Origin: Candidatus Delongbacteria bacterium
Lineage (GTDB): Bacteria; UBA4055
Direction: 5' to 3'
Assembly (NCBI GenBank): GCA_016937995.1
Contig: JAFGVM010000042.1
Span: 1 to 8,676, forward strand
Length of the DNA stretch: 8,676 nt
Of the stretch, positions 1 through 5,894 are shown piece after piece; positions within the stretch are counted from its first letter, which is position 1, and every line of letters begins with the position of its first letter. The notes beneath the pieces are model-generated. The model ran no database searches. It worked only from the letters and a program-made list of their open reading frames with translations, and was not told the DNA's origin. Both the position numbers and the translations under genes were made by a program.

Positions 1-170
1 AAAAGGCTGTCGATGAATGCGAGAGGTTCCGCAGAGCTTGCCAGCCGGGTTGAGAGAAGCACCGCACCTGTCAGTATAGAAAGCAAATAATAGAATATCA
101 GAAGCTGACTTGGCGAAGTAAACCTTATCAGTTTTCCGAAGTTGAATATCTGCAGAAATTTATTGTTCAA
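1..170 (-). CDS. TrkH/KtrB-family potassium uptake membrane subunit, N-terminal fragment (runs off window)
   Basis: This frame reads leftward off the window edge and covers about 56 residues. It begins LNNKFLQIFNFGKL, continues through a hydrophobic segment (SPSQLLIFYYLLSILTGAVL, about residues 19-38) and ends in AEPLAFIDSL. An S/TPxQLL start to the first membrane helix, a helix ending near LLSTRLAS, then PLxFIDxLF is the usual N-terminus of TrkH/KtrB channel subunits, where FIDALFTATSAVCVTGL leads into the first selectivity-filter loop. These proteins pass K+ through the inner membrane with a cytoplasmic TrkA/KtrA RCK partner, which is not visible here. No ATG is in frame: an upstream stop lies at 198-200, so TTG at 168-170 is the best start, without a clear Shine-Dalgarno. 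Whether it is TrkH or KtrB cannot be told from this fragment. Confidence 0.72.
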   Translation of the reverse strand, partial: MNNKFLQIFNFGKLIRFTSPSQLLIFYYLLSILTGAVLLSTRLASSAEPLAFIDSL

Positions 171-210
171 AAAGGCCCGCTTTTTTTTAAATTTAAATCA
201 AACAGCTCTT

Positions 211-240
211 AATATAATACAAAAATTCAGAAAATTCCAA
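211..240 (-). promoter_or_regulatory. possible sigma-70-like promoter for the TrkH/KtrB gene
   Basis: On the minus strand TTGGAA (235-240) is followed after 18 bases by TATATT (211-216), about 40 bases before the proposed TTG start. The match to TTGACA/TATAAT is partial and the region is AT-rich, so chance is a real possibility. Confidence 0.25.
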
Positions 241-247
241 ACAGAGT

Positions 248-548
248 TTAAGTTTCCTCAAATATTGTTTGAAAAATATATCCGTTGTAATCATCTTTGA
301 TATGCGATTCGAATACGGCTTTTAACTGCTCTTTAGTATATTTATCCTGGAAAGTCACATAAGCTTCATCCAAAGCTTCAGCACAATGCCTGAACTTTCT
401 GTGGTCATAAGGGTCAGGTGAGTTTTTCTGATCGGAGGAAATCTTCAAATCCGTCAAAATCAAAGAATCCGTCTATCCATTTATGGATATCCTCGGTTCT
501 GATACCAACCAGCATCTCGGTCATGTCTGCGTGTTCTGATGTTTTCAT
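248..548 (-). pseudogene. small conserved-type hypothetical protein interrupted by a +1 frameshift
   Basis: Two overlapping minus-strand frames join into one protein. The first starts at ATG 546-548 (MKTSEHADMTEMLVGIRTED... ending FEDFLRSE) and hits TGA at 414-416. The second frame continues sensibly (NSPDPYDHRKFRHCAEALDE... KAVFESHIKDDYNGYIF) to TAA at 248-250. The crossover lies at a run of five A (minus strand GAAAAAC, near 425-430). The span is 301 bases, that is 100 codons plus one base, so removing one A restores a 99-residue soluble, acidic protein. The reading is therefore either a recently broken gene or an indel error in the assembly. I do not recognise the family, but the even amino-acid quality across the join argues for a real protein. 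No good ribosome-binding site is seen before the ATG. Confidence 0.6.
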
Positions 549-610
549 GGTGTTTGTCGTTTATTTAATGCTAAATACAATATAATACTTATATATTCGT
601 TTTACAAAAC

Positions 611-720
611 AAAAGGGGACGGTTTAAAACCGTCCCCTACATTTTATTTTTTCTACGCAGAGTGAAGGCGTGAAAGCCTACCCCTACGGAAACCCTCATC
701 TTTTCTCTGTGCCCTCTGTG
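611..720 (-). repeat. composite REP-like repeat unit 1 (type A + type B palindromes)
   Basis: The type A hairpin at 615-637 is a perfect 11-bp stem around one base (GGGGACGGTTT/AAACCGTCCCC) and ends in CTAC (637-640). After an AT-rich spacer ending TACGCAGAG (654-662) comes a decayed type B palindrome at about 664-683 (AGGC/GCCT core), also followed by CTAC (684-687). The tail AAACCCTCAT...TTTTCTCTGT (690-710) and a CTCTGTG direct repeat (704-719) follow. Positions 615-710 align with 3009-3104 without net gaps. Read on the minus strand, each palindrome starts with GTAG, the layout of REP elements. The stretch between this unit and the next gene also holds the AGACGCAA palindrome, a heptamer-like tract and a possible promoter, and no gene. 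Confidence 0.8.
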
Positions 721-748
721 GTTAATATCTTTTTTCTTTTGCGGTATT

Positions 749-772
749 AGACGCAAAGTGTTGCGTCTCTAC
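749..772 (-). repeat. REP-like palindrome, type C (AGACGCAA)
   Basis: AGACGCAA (749-756), a four-base loop AGTG, and TTGCGTCT (761-768) form a perfect 8-bp stem followed directly by CTAC (769-772). On the minus strand this is GTAG plus hairpin, the same layout and orientation as the A and B types but with an unrelated stem sequence. Confidence 0.65.
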
Positions 773-785
773 GGAATCCTTGGAA

Positions 786-813
786 ATTGGGTATTCCGTG
801 TTGGATATTCGAT
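786..813. repeat. imperfect heptamer tandem tract
   Basis: Four consecutive 7-base blocks are related: ATTGGGT, ATTCCGT, GTTGGAT, ATTCGAT. The similarity is loose, but period-7 tracts recur elsewhere in the window (2106-2126, 6847-6867), which makes this one more credible. Confidence 0.3.
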
Positions 814-823
814 TTTTATTTTC

Positions 824-852
824 TTGACAAAACAACTTCATATAACTAATTT
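824..852 (+). promoter_or_regulatory. possible promoter of the plus-strand secreted-protein gene
   Basis: A perfect TTGACA lies at 824-829 and a weak -10 candidate TAATTT at 847-852, with a 17-base spacer. A TATAAT at 861-866 is too far from this -35 box to pair with it. The position, 52 bases before the ATG at 905, is suitable. The clear TTGACA is the main support; the -10 choice is uncertain. Confidence 0.35.
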
Positions 853-904
853 AATAATGATATAATTTTCATCTGAACAACAATATTTCCCATGGAGGAG
901 CTTT

Positions 905-2386
905 ATGAAACACATTATTTATTTTATTATGATCTCTTTGTCCATTTCTTTTTCTCAGGGCATGGAATGGAGTAATACGATATCACTTAGTACAGAAGAA
1001 AATGGTGTAAAGCAGATAGATACTGATGAAAATGGTAACATTTATATTGCAGGATATTATGGTGCGCCAAATTATGCTAATTGGGATTATGGAACGTACG
1101 ATTCGCTTATATCTTCTCCAGATATTAGGCTACTTAAATTAAGCTCTAGCGGGGAGTTGATATTTGACCAGGATTACGGAAAATTATTTCATAATTTAGC
1201 AGGGATGACTAACAGTTACCAAGGCTTGAAACTGATCGGCAACACTGACTCTGGTTATAACCCCCTTGACTGGACATACTATTCCATTGCGACAGGGAAT
1301 GAAGAAGGAACTCTCATTGACACTGTTGATTATATTCCATACTATCAATATGGTGATAATTATCGGGCAAATTATGTTTTACCAACAACCGATGGCGGTT
1401 ATATATATTCCTATTCATATTATGGGTTTGAATATTATAATGGTGAAATTGTTAGAATATCTCCTATTGATAGCTTAAATAATTCATTCCCTCGCTATAA
1501 TTACTTTCCCCCCGATTCATTATCAATCTATGGAATAACAGATTTTTTTGCTCGAGATGTTAGCACCACTAATGATAATGGAGTAATTTTAACAGGATAT
1601 TTCGGGGAATATCTGGGATATTATAGAAATTTCATTATAAAATTAGATGATTCGTTTGATGTTGATTGGCAATTATTTTATCCTTACGAATGGAACCATG
1701 AACCTGATGAGACACCATATTCTTTTGGTTCTATTGAGTCAATTAATGATTCAAGTTTCATTACTACTTGCTGGATTGATATTAATCAAAATCAGGATGA
1801 TGATGATGATGAAATATACCTTTTGATTATGAATAATATTGGAGAATATTCATGGTCTTATGGGCCTTTTACTGAATCAATTAAAGTCGAAAAAATGTCT
1901 CATAAAGATTTCATTGTTAGAGGTTTAGATACAAATACGATTTGGAAATTCCGATACAATGGAACTGGGATGGATCTATTATGGTCAGAAGTGTTTCCTG
2001 ATTTGGATATTTTAAAAGTAGTGCCTGAAGGTTTTATTAATGCTACAATAATTAATGATGATCTTTATGTTTTTAAAGTTAAGGATGATACTTCAATTAA
2101 TAATGAACAATTAACAATTAATAATTTTAGGCTCGAACAGAATTATCCGAACCCGTTCAATCCGGTAACAACAATATCTTACTCAATTTCTGAAAAAGGA
2201 TTGGTTAATTTAGTTATTTATAATACCAAAGGTGAAGTTGTATCTGAATTAGTTAATAAAGAGCAAAATATCGGTTATTACAATATTAATTTCGAAGGAA
2301 ATGATCTAAATTCAGGTGTGTATTTTTATCAATTGAAACTAAATAACAAACCTGTTGATACAAAACGGATGCTGTTGATAAAATAG
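905..2386 (+). CDS. T9SS-secreted beta-propeller-like surface protein with type A C-terminal sorting domain
   Basis: The 493-residue protein starts at ATG 905 with a strong ribosome-binding site, GGAGG at 894-898, six bases away. Residues 1-18 are a signal peptide (hydrophobic core IIYFIMISLSISFS), so export is by Sec. The body is rich in Tyr, Asn and Asp and carries repeated blade-like phrases: DENGNIYIAGYYG (41-53), TTDGGYIYSYSYYG (161-174), TNDNGVILTGYFG (222-234), and strands of the form LLKLSSSGEL and IIKLDDSFDVDW. These resemble the DGGYI.(x)G / (I,V)KLDxxGxxxW repeats of secreted beta-propellers. An acidic run DDDDDE (298-303) comes from five GAT codons. Residues 408-493 (FRLEQNYPNPFNP... 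to KRMLLIK) are a typical T9SS type A sorting domain, which predicts passage through the outer membrane and release or surface attachment. The linker 397-407 is encoded partly by a heptamer repeat. It is the only plus-strand gene and stands alone between repeats. The ligand or substrate is unknown. Confidence 0.88.
   Translation: MKHIIYFIMISLSISFSQGMEWSNTISLSTEENGVKQIDTDENGNIYIAGYYGAPNYANWDYGTYDSLISSPDIRLLKLSSSGELIFDQDYGKLFHNLAGMTNSYQGLKLIGNTDSGYNPLDWTYYSIATGNEEGTLIDTVDYIPYYQYGDNYRANYVLPTTDGGYIYSYSYYGFEYYNGEIVRISPIDSLNNSFPRYNYFPPDSLSIYGITDFFARDVSTTNDNGVILTGYFGEYLGYYRNFIIKLDDSFDVDWQLFYPYEWNHEPDETPYSFGSIESINDSSFITTCWIDINQNQDDDDDEIYLLIMNNIGEYSWSYGPFTESIKVEKMSHKDFIVRGLDTNTIWKFRYNGTGMDLLWSEVFPDLDILKVVPEGFINATIINDDLYVFKVKDDTSINNEQLTINNFRLEQNYPNPFNPVTTISYSISEKGLVNLVIYNTKGEVVSELVNKEQNIGYYNINFEGNDLNSGVYFYQLKLNNKPVDTKRMLLIK
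2106..2126 (+). repeat. heptamer tandem repeat (AACAATT) inside the coding region
   Basis: AACAATT (2106-2112), AACAATT (2113-2119) and AATAATT (2120-2126) are three consecutive 7-base units within the preceding gene. They encode part of the linker SINNEQLTINN immediately before the sorting domain at residue 408. The reverse complement, AATTGTT, differs by one base from a rotation of the CAATTGT heptamer found at 6854-6867. Confidence 0.6.
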
Positions 2387-2415
2387 ATACTGAAATAAAT
2401 TCAGGATGTCATATT

Positions 2416-2456
2416 AAAAAAGGGGACGATAAGAAATCGTCCCCTACGTTTTTATT
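2416..2456. terminator. probable bidirectional rho-independent terminator made by the type A hairpin
   Basis: The 9-bp GC-rich stem (2422-2444) has six A on its left (2416-2421), which is a U-run for minus-strand transcripts coming from the AlbA_2 gene. On its right, after TACG, is TTTTTATTT (2449-2457), a U-rich tail for plus-strand transcripts ending the gene that stops at 2386. The position between two converging genes fits a shared terminator. Confidence 0.55.
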
Positions 2457-2493
2457 TAATGCGTTCAGGGAAGGCGTGGAAGCCTTCCCCTAC
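2416..2493 (-). repeat. composite REP-like repeat unit 2 (type A + type B palindromes)
   Basis: Type A: GGGGACGAT (2422-2430), loop AAGAA, ATCGTCCCC (2436-2444), then TAC, giving CTAC at 2444-2447. Type B: GGGAAGGC (2468-2475), six-base loop, GCCTTCCC (2482-2489), with CTAC at 2490-2493. The A-to-B spacing matches unit 1 within one base. Compared with unit 1, stem pair 8-9 changes from GG/CC to GA/TC, a compensated substitution that keeps the hairpin. Confidence 0.82.
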
Positions 2494-2539
2494 GAAAACC
2501 CATTATAATTTTTATGATTAAATTTTACCAATCAGAGCT

Positions 2540-2989
2540 TCAAGTACGATTTGCACGCAATTCTTCGATCATTTTTGAAGGCATAGGTTCAGAAGCACTT
2601 CCTTTCCGAATAAAACATCCCTTTTCTGTCATACCTGATTTTTTTATGAAGTACGGTTTCTCAGGTCCACCGGTTAAATCTATCTTGATCACAACTTTAT
2701 CTTTTCGATTTTCAAATAAGACATCATATAAATCTAAAGCCGATGGAAGAATTCTGTTCTTTATTCTATCATTGATCTGAAGCTTAAGTCTATCTGCTTC
2801 TTTTATTCCGGTAACAGAACCATTATTCTCGATACCAATATAAATAGTACCTCCTTCACGGTAGTTTAAGAACGCAACAACCTCTTTTTCAAATGTTGTT
2901 GACAGCTCTCTTTTATATTGGACCCTATTTGATTTCATTGATTTTCTATTCCCCATTGGTTTTATACAATGTAACACTTTTATGTTCAT
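2540..2989 (-). CDS. AlbA_2 (Schlafen-like) domain protein, probably the truncated N-terminus of a COG2865-type putative regulator/helicase-related protein
   Basis: The 149-residue frame contains a complete AlbA_2 domain (Pfam PF04326, formerly AAA_4): NRVQYKREL (21-29), EKEVVAFLNYREGGTIYIGI (34-53), and EKPYFIKKSGMTEKGCFIRK (110-129) followed by GSASEPM (130-136). Family members of this type are usually several hundred residues long and continue after ...EPMPxxMIxELxAxRT with RNS... and a C-terminal region. Here TGA follows the RT directly, so about two thirds is missing. No ribosome-binding site precedes ATG 2989. The internal ATG at 2936-2938 (MKSNRVQYKREL) matches how relatives start and has GGGGA about 11 bases upstream, so the true start may be 2938. 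The gene is bracketed by composite repeat units 2 and 3. It is either a decaying remnant or a domain-only protein. AlbA_2 domains are associated with nucleic-acid binding; no specific role can be assigned here. Confidence 0.72.
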   Translation of the reverse strand: MNIKVLHCIKPMGNRKSMKSNRVQYKRELSTTFEKEVVAFLNYREGGTIYIGIENNGSVTGIKEADRLKLQINDRIKNRILPSALDLYDVLFENRKDKVVIKIDLTGGPEKPYFIKKSGMTEKGCFIRKGSASEPMPSKMIEELRANRT

Positions 2990-2999
2990 TTTACTAAAT

Positions 3000-3115
3000 A
3001 AAAAAAATGGGACGAATAAAAATCGTCCCCTTACATTTCATTTTTCTTACGCAGAGGGAAGGCATGGGAACCTTCCCCTACAGAAACCCTCATATTTTCT
3101 CTGTATTATCTTTGA
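3000..3115 (-). repeat. composite REP-like repeat unit 3 (type A + type B palindromes) with terminator-like U-run
   Basis: Type A: GGGACGA (3009-3015), seven-base loop, TCGTCCC (3023-3029), with CCCCTTAC in place of CCCCTAC (one changed base). Type B: GGGAAGG (3056-3062), loop of eight, CCTTCCC (3071-3077), with CTAC at 3078-3081. The tail AAACCCTCAT...TTTTCTCTGT (3084-3104) matches unit 1. To the left of the type A stem is an A-rich run (3000-3007), so minus-strand transcripts of the upstream BNR-repeat gene would meet a hairpin plus U-run here. Confidence 0.8.
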
Positions 3116-3152
3116 AAAAATCTTTTAATCTTTGGTTCATCGTAACTCTTGC

Positions 3153-3186
3153 GAACTCATAGTTTTTAGTTCATATCTTATAGTTG
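3153..3186. repeat. imperfect period-7 tract downstream of the BNR-repeat gene
   Basis: On the minus strand the stretch reads as loosely repeated heptamers: AACTATA, AGATATG, AACTAAA, AACTATG, AGTTC. It lies directly after the stop codon at 3192-3194. The units are diverged, so the call is tentative. Confidence 0.35.
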
Positions 3187-3191
3187 TTTTT

Positions 3192-5798
3192 CTATCGCAG
3201 ATAATTCATCTTATGGGTCTGAACTTGATTTCCCGCTACAACTCTGCAAATATACAATCCTGATGCAATATTATATTTCCCTGCATCGAAACTTATCTTG
3301 TTATTCCCTTTCCTTAGCATTCCATCAAATATTGTCCCGATCTCTCTGCCAGCAGCATTATAGATTTTCACAATGCCATTCTTTTGCTCACTCATAGAAA
3401 TATTTATAACAGTCTCATTGTTAAATGGATTCGGATAGTTGCTCAAGGTCATTTCACTTATGATATTACTTTCAGGATTTTCTATACTACTGAAATCATC
3501 CAGAGATGTTTTATAAGCCGATCTGCCATAGGTCGCTGCAAAAACTAAATTATCCTGATAATGGATCTTAATTTTGTAAACAGGGGAGTTCGGAATACCT
3601 AAGCCACCTGCTTTCCAGCTACCACCGGCATCATTGGTATAATATAGACCAATATCTGTACCTACAAAGATCATATTCGGATCATTCTTATTGATCTCTA
3701 TCGTATTGATCGGTAAAAGTGGAAGATTTCCGGTAACATCAGTCCAGCTAACACCATAATCTTCTGTTTTATAGACATACGCCAGTTCTGAATCCCATCT
3801 CAGGCCGGAGTAAGAAACAAATGCTCTTCCCGGATCATCCCAGTCAACTACTATTCCTGTTACCCATCTGTTTGGCAGACTGGTAGAAATTTTCGTCCAG
3901 TCAGTACCTCCATTCTGAGTAACCCATACATTTGAATGAGATGTTCCTACATATATGACATTGGCATTGGCCGGAGCAGGTGCAATAGCGTATATATTTC
4001 CTACACCATCTGTCAGGTCAGGACTTATCTTGTTCCATGTGAACGAATAATCTGCATCCATTGCATCACCTGATTTATACAAATACTGTGAACCGCAAAA
4101 GATCGCTCTGGGATTCATTGGGTGGAATATCATTGGTGTATTCCAGTCAAACCTGTCATCTCCGATAAGGCCATCGGTAATATTCCAAAAGTAATTTCCG
4201 TCATCAATACTTTTACACATCCACCCCCATTGTGCTTCTGCATAAATAACTGAAGGATTCCCCGGATTAATTAAAGCCCTGAAACCATCACCACCCAGAA
4301 CATGCTCCCAGTCATCCAGATTGCCTGTTCTGGTAAAGTTCGTACCGTTATCCTGAGCTCCACCGATCATTCGGTTTGAATTATTATCATCAACATCAAA
4401 GCCGTAAAATTGAGTGATCGGCAGCTTAATATCTGTAAAAGTTGCACCATTGTCTGTACTTGTTATCAAACCACCATCATTCCCGTTAATGAAGAAATTC
4501 TCTGTAGGACTTATCGCTATTGCATGATGATCGACGTGTGGACCTGTTCCCGCATAATATTCATCATAACCTCCAAGAAGTTGCCAAGTAGTTCCTCCAT
4601 CAGAAGTCATATGATATGAAACTCCAAGTAAGAAAGCTACATCATCATCCTTTGGATCAACCTCTATTTTTGAGAAATACCATCCGAAATTACTGTAGCT
4701 GTTAGACAGGGATGAATCATTTGTTCGTGTCCATGTAGCTCCTCCGTCAACAGTTTTCCAGACACCTCCGAACTCACTGCCGGTTGAAGCATAATAATTT
4801 GCCATAGAAGCATACAGAATATTTGAATTTTGCTGACTGATAGCTAGACCAATCCTACCTACAAAATCTCCTTCAGGAAAACCGTTCGTAAGTTTTTCCC
4901 AGTCTGTACCACTATTAACAGACTTATATATCCCAGAAGTTACTCCACCTGAAATTCTATCATTCAACGGTCTATTCCTTTCCCACATGGATGCATAAAT
5001 AATATCTGAGTTATTTGGATCAATCACAAGATCATTTGCAGCAGTAATGTCAGAGATATAGAGTATTTTATCCCAGGAAGCTCCACCGTCTATGGACTTA
5101 TAAACTCCTCTTTCTTCATTGGCTGAATATACTTTACCCGTAGCACAGGCATAAACAATATTTGAATTATTCGGATTGACCCTCACTCTTGATATATAAT
5201 AACTGCTGTCAAGACCTATATGCTCCCAGGTTACACCACCGTCTATGGTTTTGTACATACCGTCACCATAAAAACTAAAACTACTGGCAGATGCTTCTCC
5301 GGTACCGACATAAACTATATTTGAATTATTTGGATCGATCGCCAGAGCTCCGATAGTTAAAATCGGCTGATCGTCAAAGACAGGAGTCCAGTTTAAACCT
5401 TTATCTACAGTTTTATAGACACCACCTGAAGCTGTTGCTGCCCAGATAATATCTTCATTGTTTGGATCGATCTCAATATCTGAAAATCTTCCACCAACAT
5501 TCATTGGTCCGGCAAGCTCCCACTGCTTTGGATTCTTTTCTTTTAAAAGTTCCTGCTTAAGTTGATTTGCCTGCTCAAGTCCTCTCTTGTAAGCCCTGAT
5601 ATCAATATCTTTTTCAGGATATGCTCTCATTTCCCAGTAATTTGCATTGGGATTAGCTTTTGGACCACCTTGTCTGTGTTTTGCAGTTTTCTTAAAAACT
5701 GCCCTATCCGGTATTTTTGATAAATTATTTGTGTAAAAGATCAGGAGCATTGCAGTTGACAGAAAAATAATGGTTAGGAACAACATTTTCTTTTTCAT
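3192..5798 (-). CDS. large secreted BNR/Asp-box (sortilin-like) beta-propeller protein with T9SS sorting domain
   Basis: The 868-residue protein starts at ATG 5798 with a clear AAGGAGA site (5806-5812) eight bases upstream. Residues 1-24 are a hydrophobic export signal (MLFLTIIFLSTAMLLIFY). The body carries about eleven Asp-box-like motifs (S/TxDxGxxW): YKTVDKGLNW (128-137), YKTIDGGVTW (182-191), YKSIDGGASW (233-242), YKSVNSGTDW (291-300), WKTVDGGATW (347-356), MTSDGGTTW (397-405), TSTDNGATF (446-454), CKSIDDGNYF (528-537), VTQNGGTDW (626-634), YKTEDYGVSW (676-685) and YTNDAGGSW (720-728), often preceded by DPNNSNIIYA-type strands. GTGPHVDHHAIAISP (417-431) then NGNDGGL (438-444) is a conserved insertion of the sortilin/VPS10-like, GH74-like secreted propellers. 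This predicts two seven-bladed propellers' worth of repeats. Residues about 784-868 (LSNYPNPFNNETVINI... KMNYLR) are a T9SS type A domain. It is often annotated glycosyl hydrolase, but catalytic Asp residues cannot be assigned, so enzymatic activity is unproven. Confidence 0.9.
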   Translation of the reverse strand: MKKKMLFLTIIFLSTAMLLIFYTNNLSKIPDRAVFKKTAKHRQGGPKANPNANYWEMRAYPEKDIDIRAYKRGLEQANQLKQELLKEKNPKQWELAGPMNVGGRFSDIEIDPNNEDIIWAATASGGVYKTVDKGLNWTPVFDDQPILTIGALAIDPNNSNIVYVGTGEASASSFSFYGDGMYKTIDGGVTWEHIGLDSSYYISRVRVNPNNSNIVYACATGKVYSANEERGVYKSIDGGASWDKILYISDITAANDLVIDPNNSDIIYASMWERNRPLNDRISGGVTSGIYKSVNSGTDWEKLTNGFPEGDFVGRIGLAISQQNSNILYASMANYYASTGSEFGGVWKTVDGGATWTRTNDSSLSNSYSNFGWYFSKIEVDPKDDDVAFLLGVSYHMTSDGGTTWQLLGGYDEYYAGTGPHVDHHAIAISPTENFFINGNDGGLITSTDNGATFTDIKLPITQFYGFDVDDNNSNRMIGGAQDNGTNFTRTGNLDDWEHVLGGDGFRALINPGNPSVIYAEAQWGWMCKSIDDGNYFWNITDGLIGDDRFDWNTPMIFHPMNPRAIFCGSQYLYKSGDAMDADYSFTWNKISPDLTDGVGNIYAIAPAPANANVIYVGTSHSNVWVTQNGGTDWTKISTSLPNRWVTGIVVDWDDPGRAFVSYSGLRWDSELAYVYKTEDYGVSWTDVTGNLPLLPINTIEINKNDPNMIFVGTDIGLYYTNDAGGSWKAGGLGIPNSPVYKIKIHYQDNLVFAATYGRSAYKTSLDDFSSIENPESNIISEMTLSNYPNPFNNETVINISMSEQKNGIVKIYNAAGREIGTIFDGMLRKGNNKISFDAGKYNIASGLYICRVVAGNQVQTHKMNYLR

Positions 5799-5841
5799 GA
5801 TTATATCTCCTTAAAATATTTTTGTTTATCCTTTTAAGAGA

Positions 5842-5867
5842 GGGGACGGTAAGAAACCGTCCCCTAC
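5842..5867 (-). repeat. REP-like palindrome, type A, solitary copy
   Basis: GGGGACGGT (5842-5850), loop AAGAA, ACCGTCCCC (5856-5864), then TAC, giving CTAC at 5864-5867. It lies between prmA and the BNR-repeat gene. Unlike the other type A copies it has no A-run on its left (GAGA instead), so it is a weaker terminator for minus-strand transcripts. The loop is identical to that of unit 2, while the stem carries GG/CC as in unit 1. Confidence 0.8.
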
Positions 5868-5894
5868 GGTTTACATTGGAAATTGCGAAATAGA

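Noticed and set aside
1796-1813. GAT trinucleotide run (five units) as a phase-variation tract
   Set aside because: A three-base unit cannot shift the frame; it only lengthens or shortens an acidic patch (DDDDDE) in the secreted protein.
2514-2780. Plus-strand 88-residue open frame
   Set aside because: It is antisense to the AlbA_2 domain, whose minus-strand translation carries clear family motifs.
611-3115. Repeated 23-26 base palindromes as a CRISPR array
   Set aside because: Copies are hundreds to thousands of bases apart with genes between them, there are no regular spacers, and no cas gene is present.
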